From Sabulicella rubraurantiaca (lineage in GTDB: Bacteria; Pseudomonadota; Alphaproteobacteria; Acetobacterales; Acetobacteraceae), in assembly GCF_017355885.1 (NCBI RefSeq), contig NZ_JAFEUU010000021.1:1-56064 (forward strand): a stretch of 56,064 bases of DNA, written 5' to 3'. Every line of letters begins with the position of its first letter. The stretch's first letter is position 1. The notes below the pieces were generated by a model, which had not been told where the DNA came from, did no database searches, and was given only the letters and a program-made list of their open reading frames with translations. Below, piece by piece: positions 33,619 through 40,893 of this stretch. The position numbers were made by a program, and so were the translations under genes.

Positions 33619-35349
33619 TCAGAGCGTCTTCAGATACTCGATGAGGTCGCGGCGCTGCTGGTCGCTCAGCTCCGGCCCGATCGTGCCGTTGCCGAGCGGG
33701 CCGTTGCGGAACTCATGGCCGCGGTTGGAATTGCCGGGCAGGGCGGTGTCGAAGCGGAATGTGCCCGGGGTCGGGGTGGTGACGAAGCCGACATCGCGCG
33801 GGTCGAATTGCCGGCTGCCGACATGGAAGACGGCGTCGCGTTGCTCAGAGGGCAGCAGCATCTGGTAGAGGTTCGGCACCGCGCCGTTGTGCAGGTAGGG
33901 CGCCGTCGCCCAGATGCCATTGAGTGGCCGGGCGCGGTAGGCAGCCGGCGCACGCCATTCATTGGGGCGGTTGCCATTCATCTCCAGACGGCCGGGGCGG
34001 ACATTGCCCGCCGCATCGGTCCAGCTTCCGCGCTCCGGCACGCGGTTGGCGTTGTAGAAGGCATTGATGACGTCCGTCGTCGCCTCCTGCAGCCCCTGGG
34101 CCGCGGAGACGCGGCGGCCATTCGGCAGCGTGGCGGTGCGGTTGATGAAGTTCATCGCCGCGCGCGGATCCGTGCCGATGCGCTCCAGCGGCACCATCGT
34201 GATCCGTGGCGTCGCCGCGCCCGCCGTGGCTGGATTCCAGGGCTGATGGCAGCCCGCGCAGAGCTGTGCGAACTGGACGCGGCCGCGCTCTGCTGCCGCC
34301 CGGTCGATGGGCCCGAGCAGATCCTCGGGCCAAGCGGGCGCGCGCAGGCCACCTCCGGGCGCGGGGCCGGCCAGCACTGTCTCCATGTCGTAGATGTTCT
34401 GCACGCGGACGGAGCTGCGATGGATCAGCTCGGGCGCGCCGGTCACCTTGACGAGGGCGCGGACGCCCATCGCCTCCGCGACATTGCGGCCCATGGGTTG
34501 GCGGATGGCGCCGTTGTACTGCACCCAGTCGAACCAGGGCGCATCCCAAAGGCCGGGGTAGCTGACCGGCGCATCGGCGACCGCTAGGTTGCTCGGCATG
34601 TTGGGCAGCGTGGCGAAGACGAAGTTGGCGCCGCGCCCCAGCGCGTCGAGCCGCCCGAAGCCCTCGGTCACGGGGTAGAGTCGCCGCCGCTCTGCCAGCC
34701 CCGCCTCCGTGCGCCCGCGGTCGAGCGCGAGGCCGAGGCGGCGATGCAGCGCCGCGCGCGTCTCTTCCGTGTCCGGCTGGCCGCTGCGCGCGAGGACATT
34801 CTGGGCGAAGCGCGCGAAGCGCGGGCCGGACCCATAGGTCAGGAACAGCGCGACGCCGATCTGGTCCTGAAAGGCGCCGATATCGGCCATGGAGGGCCCG
34901 CCCTCGATCCGGACGGCGCGGCGGCCATACTCGATCTGACCCGTGTGGCAGGCGGCGCAGGTCAGGCCGACCACCACCTCCGGCTCCTCCGATCCTTCCT
35001 GCACGCCGAACTCGTCGCGCGCGAAGCCGACGGGCAGCCCGTCCGGATTGATGGCGGAGCGGGGCGAGGGCAGGAAGCCGAAGCGCGCCATGTAGGCGGG
35101 GGAGGCGAAGGGTGGCGCGGCGGCGGGCCAGCTCAGGAAGGGCTGCTCCAGCGCCAGGAACCACGCATAGGGCATCAGCTTCGTGCCCTGCGACGTGTGG
35201 TGGAACCAGCTGCGCTGCTCGTCCGTCCAGTTCTGCCCGGCTGCCTGGGCGACGCTGTCCGGCATCTCCCGTTCGGGCAGGTAGGTGGCACAGCCGAGCC
35301 CTGTGAGCACGAGCGCGGCCGCGGTGGCCAGAGAAATGCGCTTGCCCAT
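33619..35349 (-). CDS. Exported di-haem c-type cytochrome (RoxA / di-haem peroxidase-like)
   Basis: This 576-residue protein carries an N-terminal export signal (residues 1-19, near Cys20, a poor lipobox) and two haem-c motifs, CAACH (131-135) and CAGCH (364-368). Between and around them are 'WFHHTSQGTKLMPYAWFLALEQP', 'NPDGLPVGFARDEFG', 'LPNMPSNLAVADAP' and, near the end, 'PLNGIWATAPYLHNGAVPNLYQMLLP', which is typical of the di-haem family that includes cytochrome-c peroxidases and the rubber oxygenase RoxA. Length and motifs fit the RoxA-like branch better than the 330-residue CcpA peroxidases. The reaction here is unknown. A GGGAGG site supports start 35349. Confidence 0.87.
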   Translation of the reverse strand: MGKRISLATAAALVLTGLGCATYLPEREMPDSVAQAAGQNWTDEQRSWFHHTSQGTKLMPYAWFLALEQPFLSWPAAAPPFASPAYMARFGFLPSPRSAINPDGLPVGFARDEFGVQEGSEEPEVVVGLTCAACHTGQIEYGRRAVRIEGGPSMADIGAFQDQIGVALFLTYGSGPRFARFAQNVLARSGQPDTEETRAALHRRLGLALDRGRTEAGLAERRRLYPVTEGFGRLDALGRGANFVFATLPNMPSNLAVADAPVSYPGLWDAPWFDWVQYNGAIRQPMGRNVAEAMGVRALVKVTGAPELIHRSSVRVQNIYDMETVLAGPAPGGGLRAPAWPEDLLGPIDRAAAERGRVQFAQLCAGCHQPWNPATAGAATPRITMVPLERIGTDPRAAMNFINRTATLPNGRRVSAAQGLQEATTDVINAFYNANRVPERGSWTDAAGNVRPGRLEMNGNRPNEWRAPAAYRARPLNGIWATAPYLHNGAVPNLYQMLLPSEQRDAVFHVGSRQFDPRDVGFVTTPTPGTFRFDTALPGNSNRGHEFRNGPLGNGTIGPELSDQQRRDLIEYLKTL

Positions 35350-35791
35350 GCTGCCGTCCTCCCGCATCCGCGTCGCCGGGCAGGCCGCGCAGCGGCGATC
35401 CGCCCACTCGAATTCGGACGAACCAAACGGCGCAGGCGCGATGGCGGCATCTGCCGTTTGCTCTCTACCCCAGCGCGCGTCTGAAGTCCGCCCCGTGCTT
35501 TAGACGATGGCATGCATTCTTTGCCGCGCGCAACGCGATTTTGTTGCGGCTGTGGTGCGTGTTCCGACGCGCCCGTAGCTCGCGCGCTGCAACCGTCAGC
35601 TCGGGCCTGCTGGGGGTGCATCCGCAGCCAAGCTGGCTCAGCCACGGTGGTGCAGCCTATCTTGGGGCTCTGCTTTTGCAGTTCGTGGCGCAGTGAGGAC
35701 GGGACGGGAGAAGGAGGCTCGGGAGGGACGAGGACACTGCGGGGCGGCAGGTCCGGGTCAGGTCAGAGGTGCTTTTGCTGGATGGGAGGCA
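35350..35791. other. Divergent intergenic between di-haem cytochrome and DUF6152-like genes
   Basis: These 442 bases hold no convincing gene. The inverted repeat at 35424-35460, 75 bases before the cytochrome start, is listed separately. A/T-rich patches around 35520 and 35660 could contain the rightward promoter, but no clear boxes were found. Confidence 0.5.
35424..35460. promoter_or_regulatory. Inverted repeat CAAACGGC-N21-GCCGTTTG
   Basis: A perfect 8-base inverted repeat has arms at 35424-35431 and 35453-35460, centred about 90 bases upstream of the di-haem cytochrome start. The arm centres are 29 bases apart, close to three helical turns. It could be a regulator site; it lacks a T tract on either side, so a terminator is less likely. 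Confidence 0.4.
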
Positions 35792-35794
35792 ATG

Positions 35795-36169
35795 ATGCAG
35801 AGAAGGGCATTCCTCGGAGGAACGGCGCTGGCGGCGATCGCCACGAGCGCGACCGCGCACCATGGCTGGAACTGGGCCGAGGGCGAGCAGATGGAGCTCA
35901 CCGGCACGATCCGTCAGGTCACCATCGCACCACCCCATCCGACGCTGCAGGTGGAGACACCGAATGACGGCGTCTGGACCGTGGAGCTGGGCAACCCAAG
36001 CCTGACGCGTCGGTCCGGTTTCGTCGAAGGCGTGGCCAACCCGGGCGACCGCGTCGTCGCGCTTGGCAATCGCTCGCGGAACCGCGGCGAGCGGAGAATG
36101 AAGGCGGTCCGGATCACGGTGGGAGACCGCCGCTTCGACATCTATCCGGAGCGCATCGGAGGCGGCTGA
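35795..36169 (+). CDS. Small secreted protein, DUF6152-like
   Basis: This 124-residue protein has a twin-arginine-like leader (MQRRAFLGGTALAAIATSATA) and a mature beta-rich domain beginning HHGWNWAEGEQ. 'LTGTIRQVTIAPPHPTLQVE', 'WTVELGNPSLTRRSGF' and 'NPGDRVVALGNRSRN' fit small periplasmic proteins of the DUF6152 type, whose double His at the mature N-terminus could bind a metal. ATGs at 35792 and 35795 are both possible after GGGAGG; the second is used. It sits 5 bases before a small membrane protein gene, with which it is probably co-expressed. Confidence 0.75.
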   Translation: MQRRAFLGGTALAAIATSATAHHGWNWAEGEQMELTGTIRQVTIAPPHPTLQVETPNDGVWTVELGNPSLTRRSGFVEGVANPGDRVVALGNRSRNRGERRMKAVRITVGDRRFDIYPERIGGG

Positions 36170-36174
36170 CGTAG

Positions 36175-36651
36175 GTGGAGCCGCTCCTCCAGACGCTGGA
36201 GGCATGGCCGGTCGCGGCGGCGCTGCGACGGTCGGAGGTGCTCTACCTGCTCGTCAATGCGGCGCATATCCTCGGAATCGGGCTGCTGATCGGCGCGATT
36301 GCGACGCTGGACCTCCGGGTGCTTGGGGTGTTCCACCACGCGCCTTTGTCGGCGCTGGGTCCGCCTTTGGTGCGGGTGGCCGCGGCGGGCCTCGGCCTGG
36401 CGCTGGCGACCGGCTCCCTGCTGTTCAGCGTGCGGCCGGCGGACTACGCCGCGAACCCGGCCTTCCTCACGAAGCTGGGCCTGGTCCTTGCCGGGCTGCT
36501 GAACGTGCTGGCGCTGCACCTGAACCCGGGCTGGGGACGAGCCCTGACGGGAGAGGGCATCGGGATGACAGTGCGCCTTGCTGCCACTTTGTCCCTGCTG
36601 GTCTGGGTTTCCGCCTTGTTGGCGGGCCGCTGGATCGCCTTCCTGGAGTGA
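36175..36651 (+). CDS. Four-to-five-helix membrane protein, DUF6644-like
   Basis: This 158-residue protein starts with GTG after GGAGGCGG. It has hydrophobic segments at about 24-46, 60-78, 92-110 and 130-152, with 'VNAAHILGIGLLIGAIATLDLRVLG' at the start and 'FLTKLGLVLAGLLNVLALHL' in the middle. The conserved His in 'NAAHILG' and 'LALHL' could bind haem b or metal across two helices. It resembles proteins often encoded beside DUF6152-type secreted proteins; an electron-transfer partnership is plausible but not shown. Its end is 44 bases from the convergent HdeD-fusion gene. Confidence 0.75.
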   Translation: MEPLLQTLEAWPVAAALRRSEVLYLLVNAAHILGIGLLIGAIATLDLRVLGVFHHAPLSALGPPLVRVAAAGLGLALATGSLLFSVRPADYAANPAFLTKLGLVLAGLLNVLALHLNPGWGRALTGEGIGMTVRLAATLSLLVWVSALLAGRWIAFLE

Positions 36652-36695
36652 AGGCGGCCGTCGCGGTGCAGCGAGACACACCCTCGGAACGGCCG

Positions 36696-37991
36696 TCAGG
36701 CGCCACACGCCTCCGTCCTTCTCTGGCGCAGGATGCGGCGCCACAGCGTGGCAGGCGGGTGGATCACCGCGCTCATGGCGCGGGCGTAGTCGAGCACCAG
36801 ACCAGGCGTCCAGGCCATGGTTTCCGCGCGCTGACGGATGAGCCCGGCCGCCCAGAGTTCGGGATTGGTGATGGCGCCGAGCACCGACATGACCGGCCAG
36901 CGCTTCGAGACGAAGACGCCTTCGAGCGCTGCATCGAGCGCGCCCGCCACGGCGCTGGAGCAGTTGCGGTTGGTGAGGTTGTAGGTCTGGTCCTTCCGGT
37001 AGACCTCCCAGAAGGCGCGCAGGCGTTCCGCGTTGAAATCCTGGAAGGCCACCTGCACGGTCGAAGGGCACCATCCGGTGACCTCCTCCGCATGGTTCGG
37101 CAGGAAACGCCCCGGGACATCGTTGTCGCTCGTCGCGCGCAGCAGGGCTGCGAAATCGCTGCGCGACCGGTCGATTTCCACCGCCGGGTAGTGGCTGATG
37201 TAGAGGTCCGGGGCCAGTTCGAGTGCGGCGTGGCCGGTCGAGATCGTGCCGTTGCTGTCCACCGCCGCGATGTAGCGGCTGACCGCGCGCTGATGCAGCG
37301 GGGCGCTGGCGGTGCCGGTGGGCGTCCAAACATGGACGATCAGGCTGCCCCTCCTGCTGGCCGCATCGGGCTGAATCGGGGGCAGCAGGACATGCGACAG
37401 CGGATTCTGCGAGAGCAGGACGGAGACGGGCGTGCCGGACGGCATGCGGCGGATCCGCCAGGCGATGTGGATGATGCCGATCCCGCTCAGCGCCATGACC
37501 AGCCCGACATTGAAGCCGACAGTGCCGGCATACCAGGTCGGCCATGGCTGGAGCGTCGCGATGGCCACGACAATCTCGAGAATGCCCCCGCCAAGGGCGC
37601 CCTTCCAGCCGGGGAAGCGGACGATGAGGGCGCTGGCGATGCGGAGCGCGCCATCCACCAGAAAGCCTAGGGCGAGGAGCAGGGCCAGGATGAAGCTCGC
37701 GCGCGGCGAGGAGCTGAGGATCAGCGCCCCGGCGGCCAGCAGGGCAATGCCCTTTGTGAGCCTGAGGCGCCGGGCCGCGCCCTTGCTGCCGGCCGCCGCC
37801 AGTAGGCTGAGCGCCGCTTCGGGCAGGATGAAATAGCCGAAGGCATAGGGTGGAATGAAGGTCCAGCCATCGATGGCATCGACGAGGATGAAGGCACCCA
37901 GGCCGAGCCAAGCGAGACCCGCCGCCAGCAGAACGGCCCAGCGGCGCTGGATCACCTCGTGACCCAGGAGCAGGAGCATGATGCGGATCAT
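36696..37991 (-). CDS. HdeD-like membrane protein fused to a permuted papain-fold domain
   Basis: This 431-residue protein has six or more membrane helices in residues 1-180 with HdeD/DUF308 character (short paired helices, 'GFLVDGALRIASALIVRFPGWKGALGGGILEIVVAI'). A soluble domain follows, with 'TGHAALELAPDLYISHYPA' (His254) and 'YNLTNRNCSSAVAGAL' (Cys344). A His first, followed by an N-C-S-S Cys, matches circularly permuted NlpC/P60 (LRAT-like) papain-fold enzymes, which act as peptidases, amidases or acyltransferases. So this may be a membrane-bound thiol hydrolase. Start 37991 overlaps the MFS stop as ATGA, indicating an operon with that transporter. Confidence 0.75.
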   Translation of the reverse strand: MIRIMLLLLGHEVIQRRWAVLLAAGLAWLGLGAFILVDAIDGWTFIPPYAFGYFILPEAALSLLAAAGSKGAARRLRLTKGIALLAAGALILSSSPRASFILALLLALGFLVDGALRIASALIVRFPGWKGALGGGILEIVVAIATLQPWPTWYAGTVGFNVGLVMALSGIGIIHIAWRIRRMPSGTPVSVLLSQNPLSHVLLPPIQPDAASRRGSLIVHVWTPTGTASAPLHQRAVSRYIAAVDSNGTISTGHAALELAPDLYISHYPAVEIDRSRSDFAALLRATSDNDVPGRFLPNHAEEVTGWCPSTVQVAFQDFNAERLRAFWEVYRKDQTYNLTNRNCSSAVAGALDAALEGVFVSKRWPVMSVLGAITNPELWAAGLIRQRAETMAWTPGLVLDYARAMSAVIHPPATLWRRILRQRRTEACGA

Positions 37992-39190
37992 GCGGCCGCT
38001 TCCTGCCGGCTGGAGAGGCTTCGGGAGAGGAGCAGGGCCAGGGTGAAGCTGCCGCAAGCCAGGGCAACGAAGATCGGCAGGCCATGTTGCGCCACATCGA
38101 GGGCCAGGCCGGTAAGGCTAGGGCCGATGAGCGCGCCGCCGCCCCACAAAAGCCCCATCGCCGCATAGACGCCGACGAGTTCCGTGCCGCGGAAGCGCGA
38201 CCCGACGATGGCCAGCATCGTCGTGTAGATCCCGACGAACAGCCCACCCCAGAGGAAGAGGGCAGGGTAGGCCACCCAGGGCGTGCGCAGCATGAAGGGC
38301 CAGGCGACGGCACCGAGCGTGCACAGGACACCCAGCCAGATCATCAGCTTCCGGCGGTCCATCTTGTCGCAGAGCCAGCCGATCGGCAGCTGCAGCAGGA
38401 TCGCCCCCACCATCAGCGTGGTGATGAGTTGCGTGCCGGCCTGCTCCTCCCAGCCGAGGCGGACGGCATAGAGCGCCATGAAGGACAGCCCGGCCGTCTC
38501 CACGGCGGCGTTCAGTGCCGTCGTCGACATCGCCACGGGTGCCAGGCGCATGAAGCGCAGCAGGCTGCCCTGGCCATGCGCCTGCATGGGCGGCTTGATG
38601 ATGCCGGGAGCCGAGACCAACAGCAGGGCCAGCAGCGCTGCGCCCGCACCCACGGCGAAGGGGAGCACGCCCTCCGTCCCGGTAACCGAGAGGATCAGCG
38701 GCCCGCCGGCAAAGCCCAGCGACAGCATGGCGGTGTAGGTCGCCATGATCCTGCCGCGCGTCGCATCGTCGCTGAGGTCGTTCGCCCAGCTTTCCGTCAG
38801 TACGAACAGGATCTCCGCGCCGACGCCCAATCCGACCCGCAAGAGGAACCACATCCAGACGATCGGGATCGCGGGAAAGAGCAGCAGCAGGGCGGCGGTC
38901 ATGAGCAGTGCCGCGAGGATCAGCGGCTGCGCCCCGAGACGGCCGGCCAGCCATGGCAGGGCAGGCGCGATCATCAGCACGCCCACCGCATGCATGGCGG
39001 CGTTCAGGCCGATGAGCGTCTCTCCCATCCCGCGTTCCGCGAGGTTGAGCGCGACCAGCGGGGCGGTGAGGCTGTAGGTCAGCCCGAATATGGTGGCTGC
39101 ACCAATGACCGCGGCGAGCGACAGCAAGCTGATCCGGTGGGTCTGACCCTGCATCGAGAGCTGGGTGGTCTGGCTGCCCTCAATGCTCAT
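37988..39190 (-). CDS. Major facilitator superfamily transporter
   Basis: This 400-residue protein has twelve predicted membrane helices and resembles the YcaD/UMF1-like MFS group: 'APLVALNLAERGMGETLIGLNAAMHAVGVL', the inter-helix motif A variant 'LAGRLGAQPLI', 'ESWANDLSDDATRGRIMATYTAMLSLGFAGGP' and 'WLCDKMDRRKLMIWLG'. It probably exports or imports a small molecule by proton antiport or symport. An ATG at 39190 is used; a GTG at 39196 would add two residues. Neither has a strong ribosome-binding site. It is translationally coupled to the HdeD fusion, and an inverted repeat lies just upstream. Confidence 0.88.
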   Translation of the reverse strand: MSIEGSQTTQLSMQGQTHRISLLSLAAVIGAATIFGLTYSLTAPLVALNLAERGMGETLIGLNAAMHAVGVLMIAPALPWLAGRLGAQPLILAALLMTAALLLLFPAIPIVWMWFLLRVGLGVGAEILFVLTESWANDLSDDATRGRIMATYTAMLSLGFAGGPLILSVTGTEGVLPFAVGAGAALLALLLVSAPGIIKPPMQAHGQGSLLRFMRLAPVAMSTTALNAAVETAGLSFMALYAVRLGWEEQAGTQLITTLMVGAILLQLPIGWLCDKMDRRKLMIWLGVLCTLGAVAWPFMLRTPWVAYPALFLWGGLFVGIYTTMLAIVGSRFRGTELVGVYAAMGLLWGGGALIGPSLTGLALDVAQHGLPIFVALACGSFTLALLLSRSLSSRQEAAA

Positions 39191-39202
39191 GCTCACGGCC
39201 TA

Positions 39203-39229
39203 AAGATGGATGTAGCGGTATCTCATCTT
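39203..39229. promoter_or_regulatory. Inverted repeat AAGATG-N15-CATCTT upstream of the MFS gene
   Basis: Six-base arms (39203-39208 and 39224-39229) with near-symmetric flanks (GAT/ATC with one extra base) lie 13 bases upstream of the MFS start, in a markedly A/T-rich patch. This position would suit a repressor operator or an mRNA leader hairpin that hides the ribosome-binding site. Confidence 0.4.
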
Positions 39230-39259
39230 AAACCCAAGATTGCATTATGTGAATATGCC

Positions 39260-39282
39260 AGCTTTTCTGGTTGTGGAAAGCT
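39260..39282. terminator. Hairpin AGCTTT-N11-AAAGCT
   Basis: A perfect 6-base stem in the A/T-rich gap between the DUF6525-like gene (stop at 39424, minus strand) and the MFS gene. It could end the upstream transcript or be regulatory. The T tract on either side is weak. Confidence 0.3.
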
Positions 39283-39423
39283 AGCGCTCTACTTCTCATG
39301 CTGGTCGGGCTACCAGTTGGCCGGTCCGGGTGAGTTCGCTCCGGTAGCAGGAAACGGGAAGGCGTCCCCAGCACTGCCGCCAAAGAGAGAAGGTGATCAA
39401 GCCGGGCTCGCCGCCGCTCCGCC

Positions 39424-39855
39424 TCAGCGCCGGGAGCGGCGGCCCGCTGCGCGCTTGGGCTTGGTCCGTGCCTTCGCCTTCGTCCGCCCTTGCACCGGGG
39501 CCAAGTGAACAGGCTGGGCTGCGGGGATGCCCTCCGTCCCCGAATAGCGCTGGAGGCTCGCGCCGGCCGCAAGATGCGGATAGGCCTGGGCACCTTTCGG
39601 CCAAGCCCTGGCGAAGGCTGCGACTTCCGCGTGATCCAGCCTGCGGATGGTCTGGACAAGGAAGGACGCTGCCTGCGCCGGGCGCAGCCTCTCCTGGCAT
39701 AGCAGGTGGAGGTGCCATTCCCGGGCGCGCAGGGGACACCAGTCCACCAGGGCTTCCTGCAGGGCCCGGCGCACCTCGACCGGCAGATCCTCGAAGGCCC
39801 GGTAGGGGTCGCCTTTCAGCTTGCTGCGGGGCTTGGTGGAGGTGCTGTTGTCCAT
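39424..39855 (-). CDS. DUF6525-like protein
   Basis: This 143-residue protein has a helical middle: 'DPYRAFEDLPVEVRRALQEALVDWCPLR', 'EWHLHLLCQERLRPAQAASFLVQTIRRLDHAEVAAFARAWP' and 'YPHLAAGASLQRYSG'. It ends in a very basic tail (KAKARTKPKRAAGRRSRR), which suggests nucleic-acid contact. I associate the core with the uncharacterised DUF6525 family of alphaproteobacteria; this is from memory, not a search. No ribosome-binding site is strong. The flanking regions are non-coding. Confidence 0.65.
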   Translation of the reverse strand: MDNSTSTKPRSKLKGDPYRAFEDLPVEVRRALQEALVDWCPLRAREWHLHLLCQERLRPAQAASFLVQTIRRLDHAEVAAFARAWPKGAQAYPHLAAGASLQRYSGTEGIPAAQPVHLAPVQGRTKAKARTKPKRAAGRRSRR

Positions 39856-40012
39856 GCCCGTCTGCTAACCGAGGGAAAGGAGCAGGAGAACAGCCGCTCG
39901 GCGCTCAGTACGCATGCCGCCACTGCGTGGGAGGTGGTCGCGGTCCCGACTTTGGCGCTGGTCCGGCAACAGGCCCTCTGCATTGTGGGCGGCCATCTTC
40001 CGTGAAAGCGCC

Positions 40013-40041
40013 GGGGCGCGCTCGGGGGGAGGGCGCGCCCC
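40013..40041 (-). terminator. GC-rich hairpin downstream of the 52-residue gene
   Basis: A perfect 9-base stem (GGGGCGCGC at 40013-40021, GCGCGCCCC at 40033-40041) with an 11-base loop. On the minus strand it begins 96 bases after the stop of the small gene at 40138 and is followed by a short T run. It is likely the terminator of the 40721-40138 operon. Confidence 0.5.
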
Positions 40042-40137
40042 GTTCTGGCTTGCGCGGCCGGTCATGGCAGCCGCGCATCCAGCGCTCGCCGAGCGGTGCA
40101 GGGGGGGCAGCACCGCCCGGCTCAACGCCACGCCTCG

Positions 40138-40296
40138 TCAACCGTGCGTGGTCGGTAGGTCCACCTGGCCATACCAGGGCAGCCGGCGCGGCTCGGCCTC
40201 GGGTTCCGGCTCGCGCTGCGGGTTGCGCAGGCTGGCGAGGGTGCGCCGGCACCAGGTCAGCCAGGGAGCGGAGGGGCAGTCGGTCGCGGGGCTCAT
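40138..40296 (-). CDS. 52-residue protein coupled to the oxidase-like membrane protein
   Basis: This small frame runs from an ATG at 40296 that overlaps the stop of the upstream gene as ATGA. It encodes a soluble, Pro/Glu/Arg-rich peptide starting MSPATDCPSAPWLTWCRRTL and ending in WYGQVDLPTTHG. The overlap, lack of rare features and a terminator-like hairpin 96 bases downstream support it as a real gene. I recognise no family. Two Cys residues near the N-terminus are the only candidate functional residues. Confidence 0.55.
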   Translation of the reverse strand: MSPATDCPSAPWLTWCRRTLASLRNPQREPEPEAEPRRLPWYGQVDLPTTHG

Positions 40297-40721
40297 GCGA
40301 CGCTCCCGGCCGGCAGAGCCTGCGGGGAGGCGGCGCGCGGCCGGGCGAAGCTGCGCAGCAGCACCCCGCCGAAGCACAGCATGCCGCCGAGCGTCATGAA
40401 GGAACCGAGCACCGTGAGGGGGAAGCCCACCGGGTAATCCAGGCGCAGGGCCGTCAGCCCGCCGCAGAACGCTACCAGCCCAGGCACCGCGAGCAAGAAC
40501 TGCACCCGCGCCAAGCCAAGCTTCGCCGCTTCGGGCAGCGCGTGGTAGGTCAGGCCATAGATGGCGAAGGTCACCCAGCCCAGGAGGTTGAGGTGGACAT
40601 GCACCGGGGTCAGCAGGAAGTTCTGGGCGATTCCCATGCCGATTCCGAGCATCATCCCGCAGCTTCCGGCCAGCACGGCGGCGAGCAGGTAGCATTGAAC
40701 CAGTCCGTTTTTCGTTGGCAT
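40293..40721 (-). CDS. Small membrane protein like a fragment of haem-copper oxidase subunit I
   Basis: This 142-residue protein has four hydrophobic helices. Its second carries 'TPVHVHLNLLGWVTFAIYGLTYHALPEAA', which closely matches the helix of cbb3 (CcoN) and NO reductase (NorB) subunits where two His bind low-spin and high-spin haem ('GHVHSGALGW' type). The other haem and copper His of a full oxidase, and about 350 residues, are missing. It could be a haem-b protein or an assembly factor. It lies at the start of a two-gene operon, divergent from the regulator at 40894, with the long leader 40722-40893 between. Confidence 0.75.
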   Translation of the reverse strand: MPTKNGLVQCYLLAAVLAGSCGMMLGIGMGIAQNFLLTPVHVHLNLLGWVTFAIYGLTYHALPEAAKLGLARVQFLLAVPGLVAFCGGLTALRLDYPVGFPLTVLGSFMTLGGMLCFGGVLLRSFARPRAASPQALPAGSVA

Positions 40722-40811
40722 TTCCGTCTCCTACCCGGCTTCGCGGCCGGCAAGGCGGCGCTGATGCCGCATTCCCGGCTAAGGAGTCTTTGGTGCTGGT
40801 CTGAAACAAAC

Positions 40812-40834
40812 TAAAATCCTATGCATCGAATAGG
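40812..40834 (+). promoter_or_regulatory. Possible -10 box TAAAAT and nearby inverted repeat
   Basis: TAAAAT at 40812-40817 resembles a -10 box for the GTG-started regulator at 40894, with only a poor -35 (TTTGGT, 40789-40794). It abuts CCTAT-N7-ATAGG (40818-40834), which might be an operator. The region is A/T-rich relative to its surroundings. Confidence 0.3.
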
Positions 40835-40893
40835 GTCAGGGCTGAGGCTGGACCCATCCGGGACGAGCATGGCGGCAGGGAGGGCCTGTACCG

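Noticed and set aside
36142-38331. A 729-codon open frame antisense to, and overlapping, several genes
   Set aside because: It runs across the HdeD-fusion gene and an intergenic gap in another frame, is rich in Arg, Pro, Gly and His repeats and shows no domain. It is a by-product of high GC.
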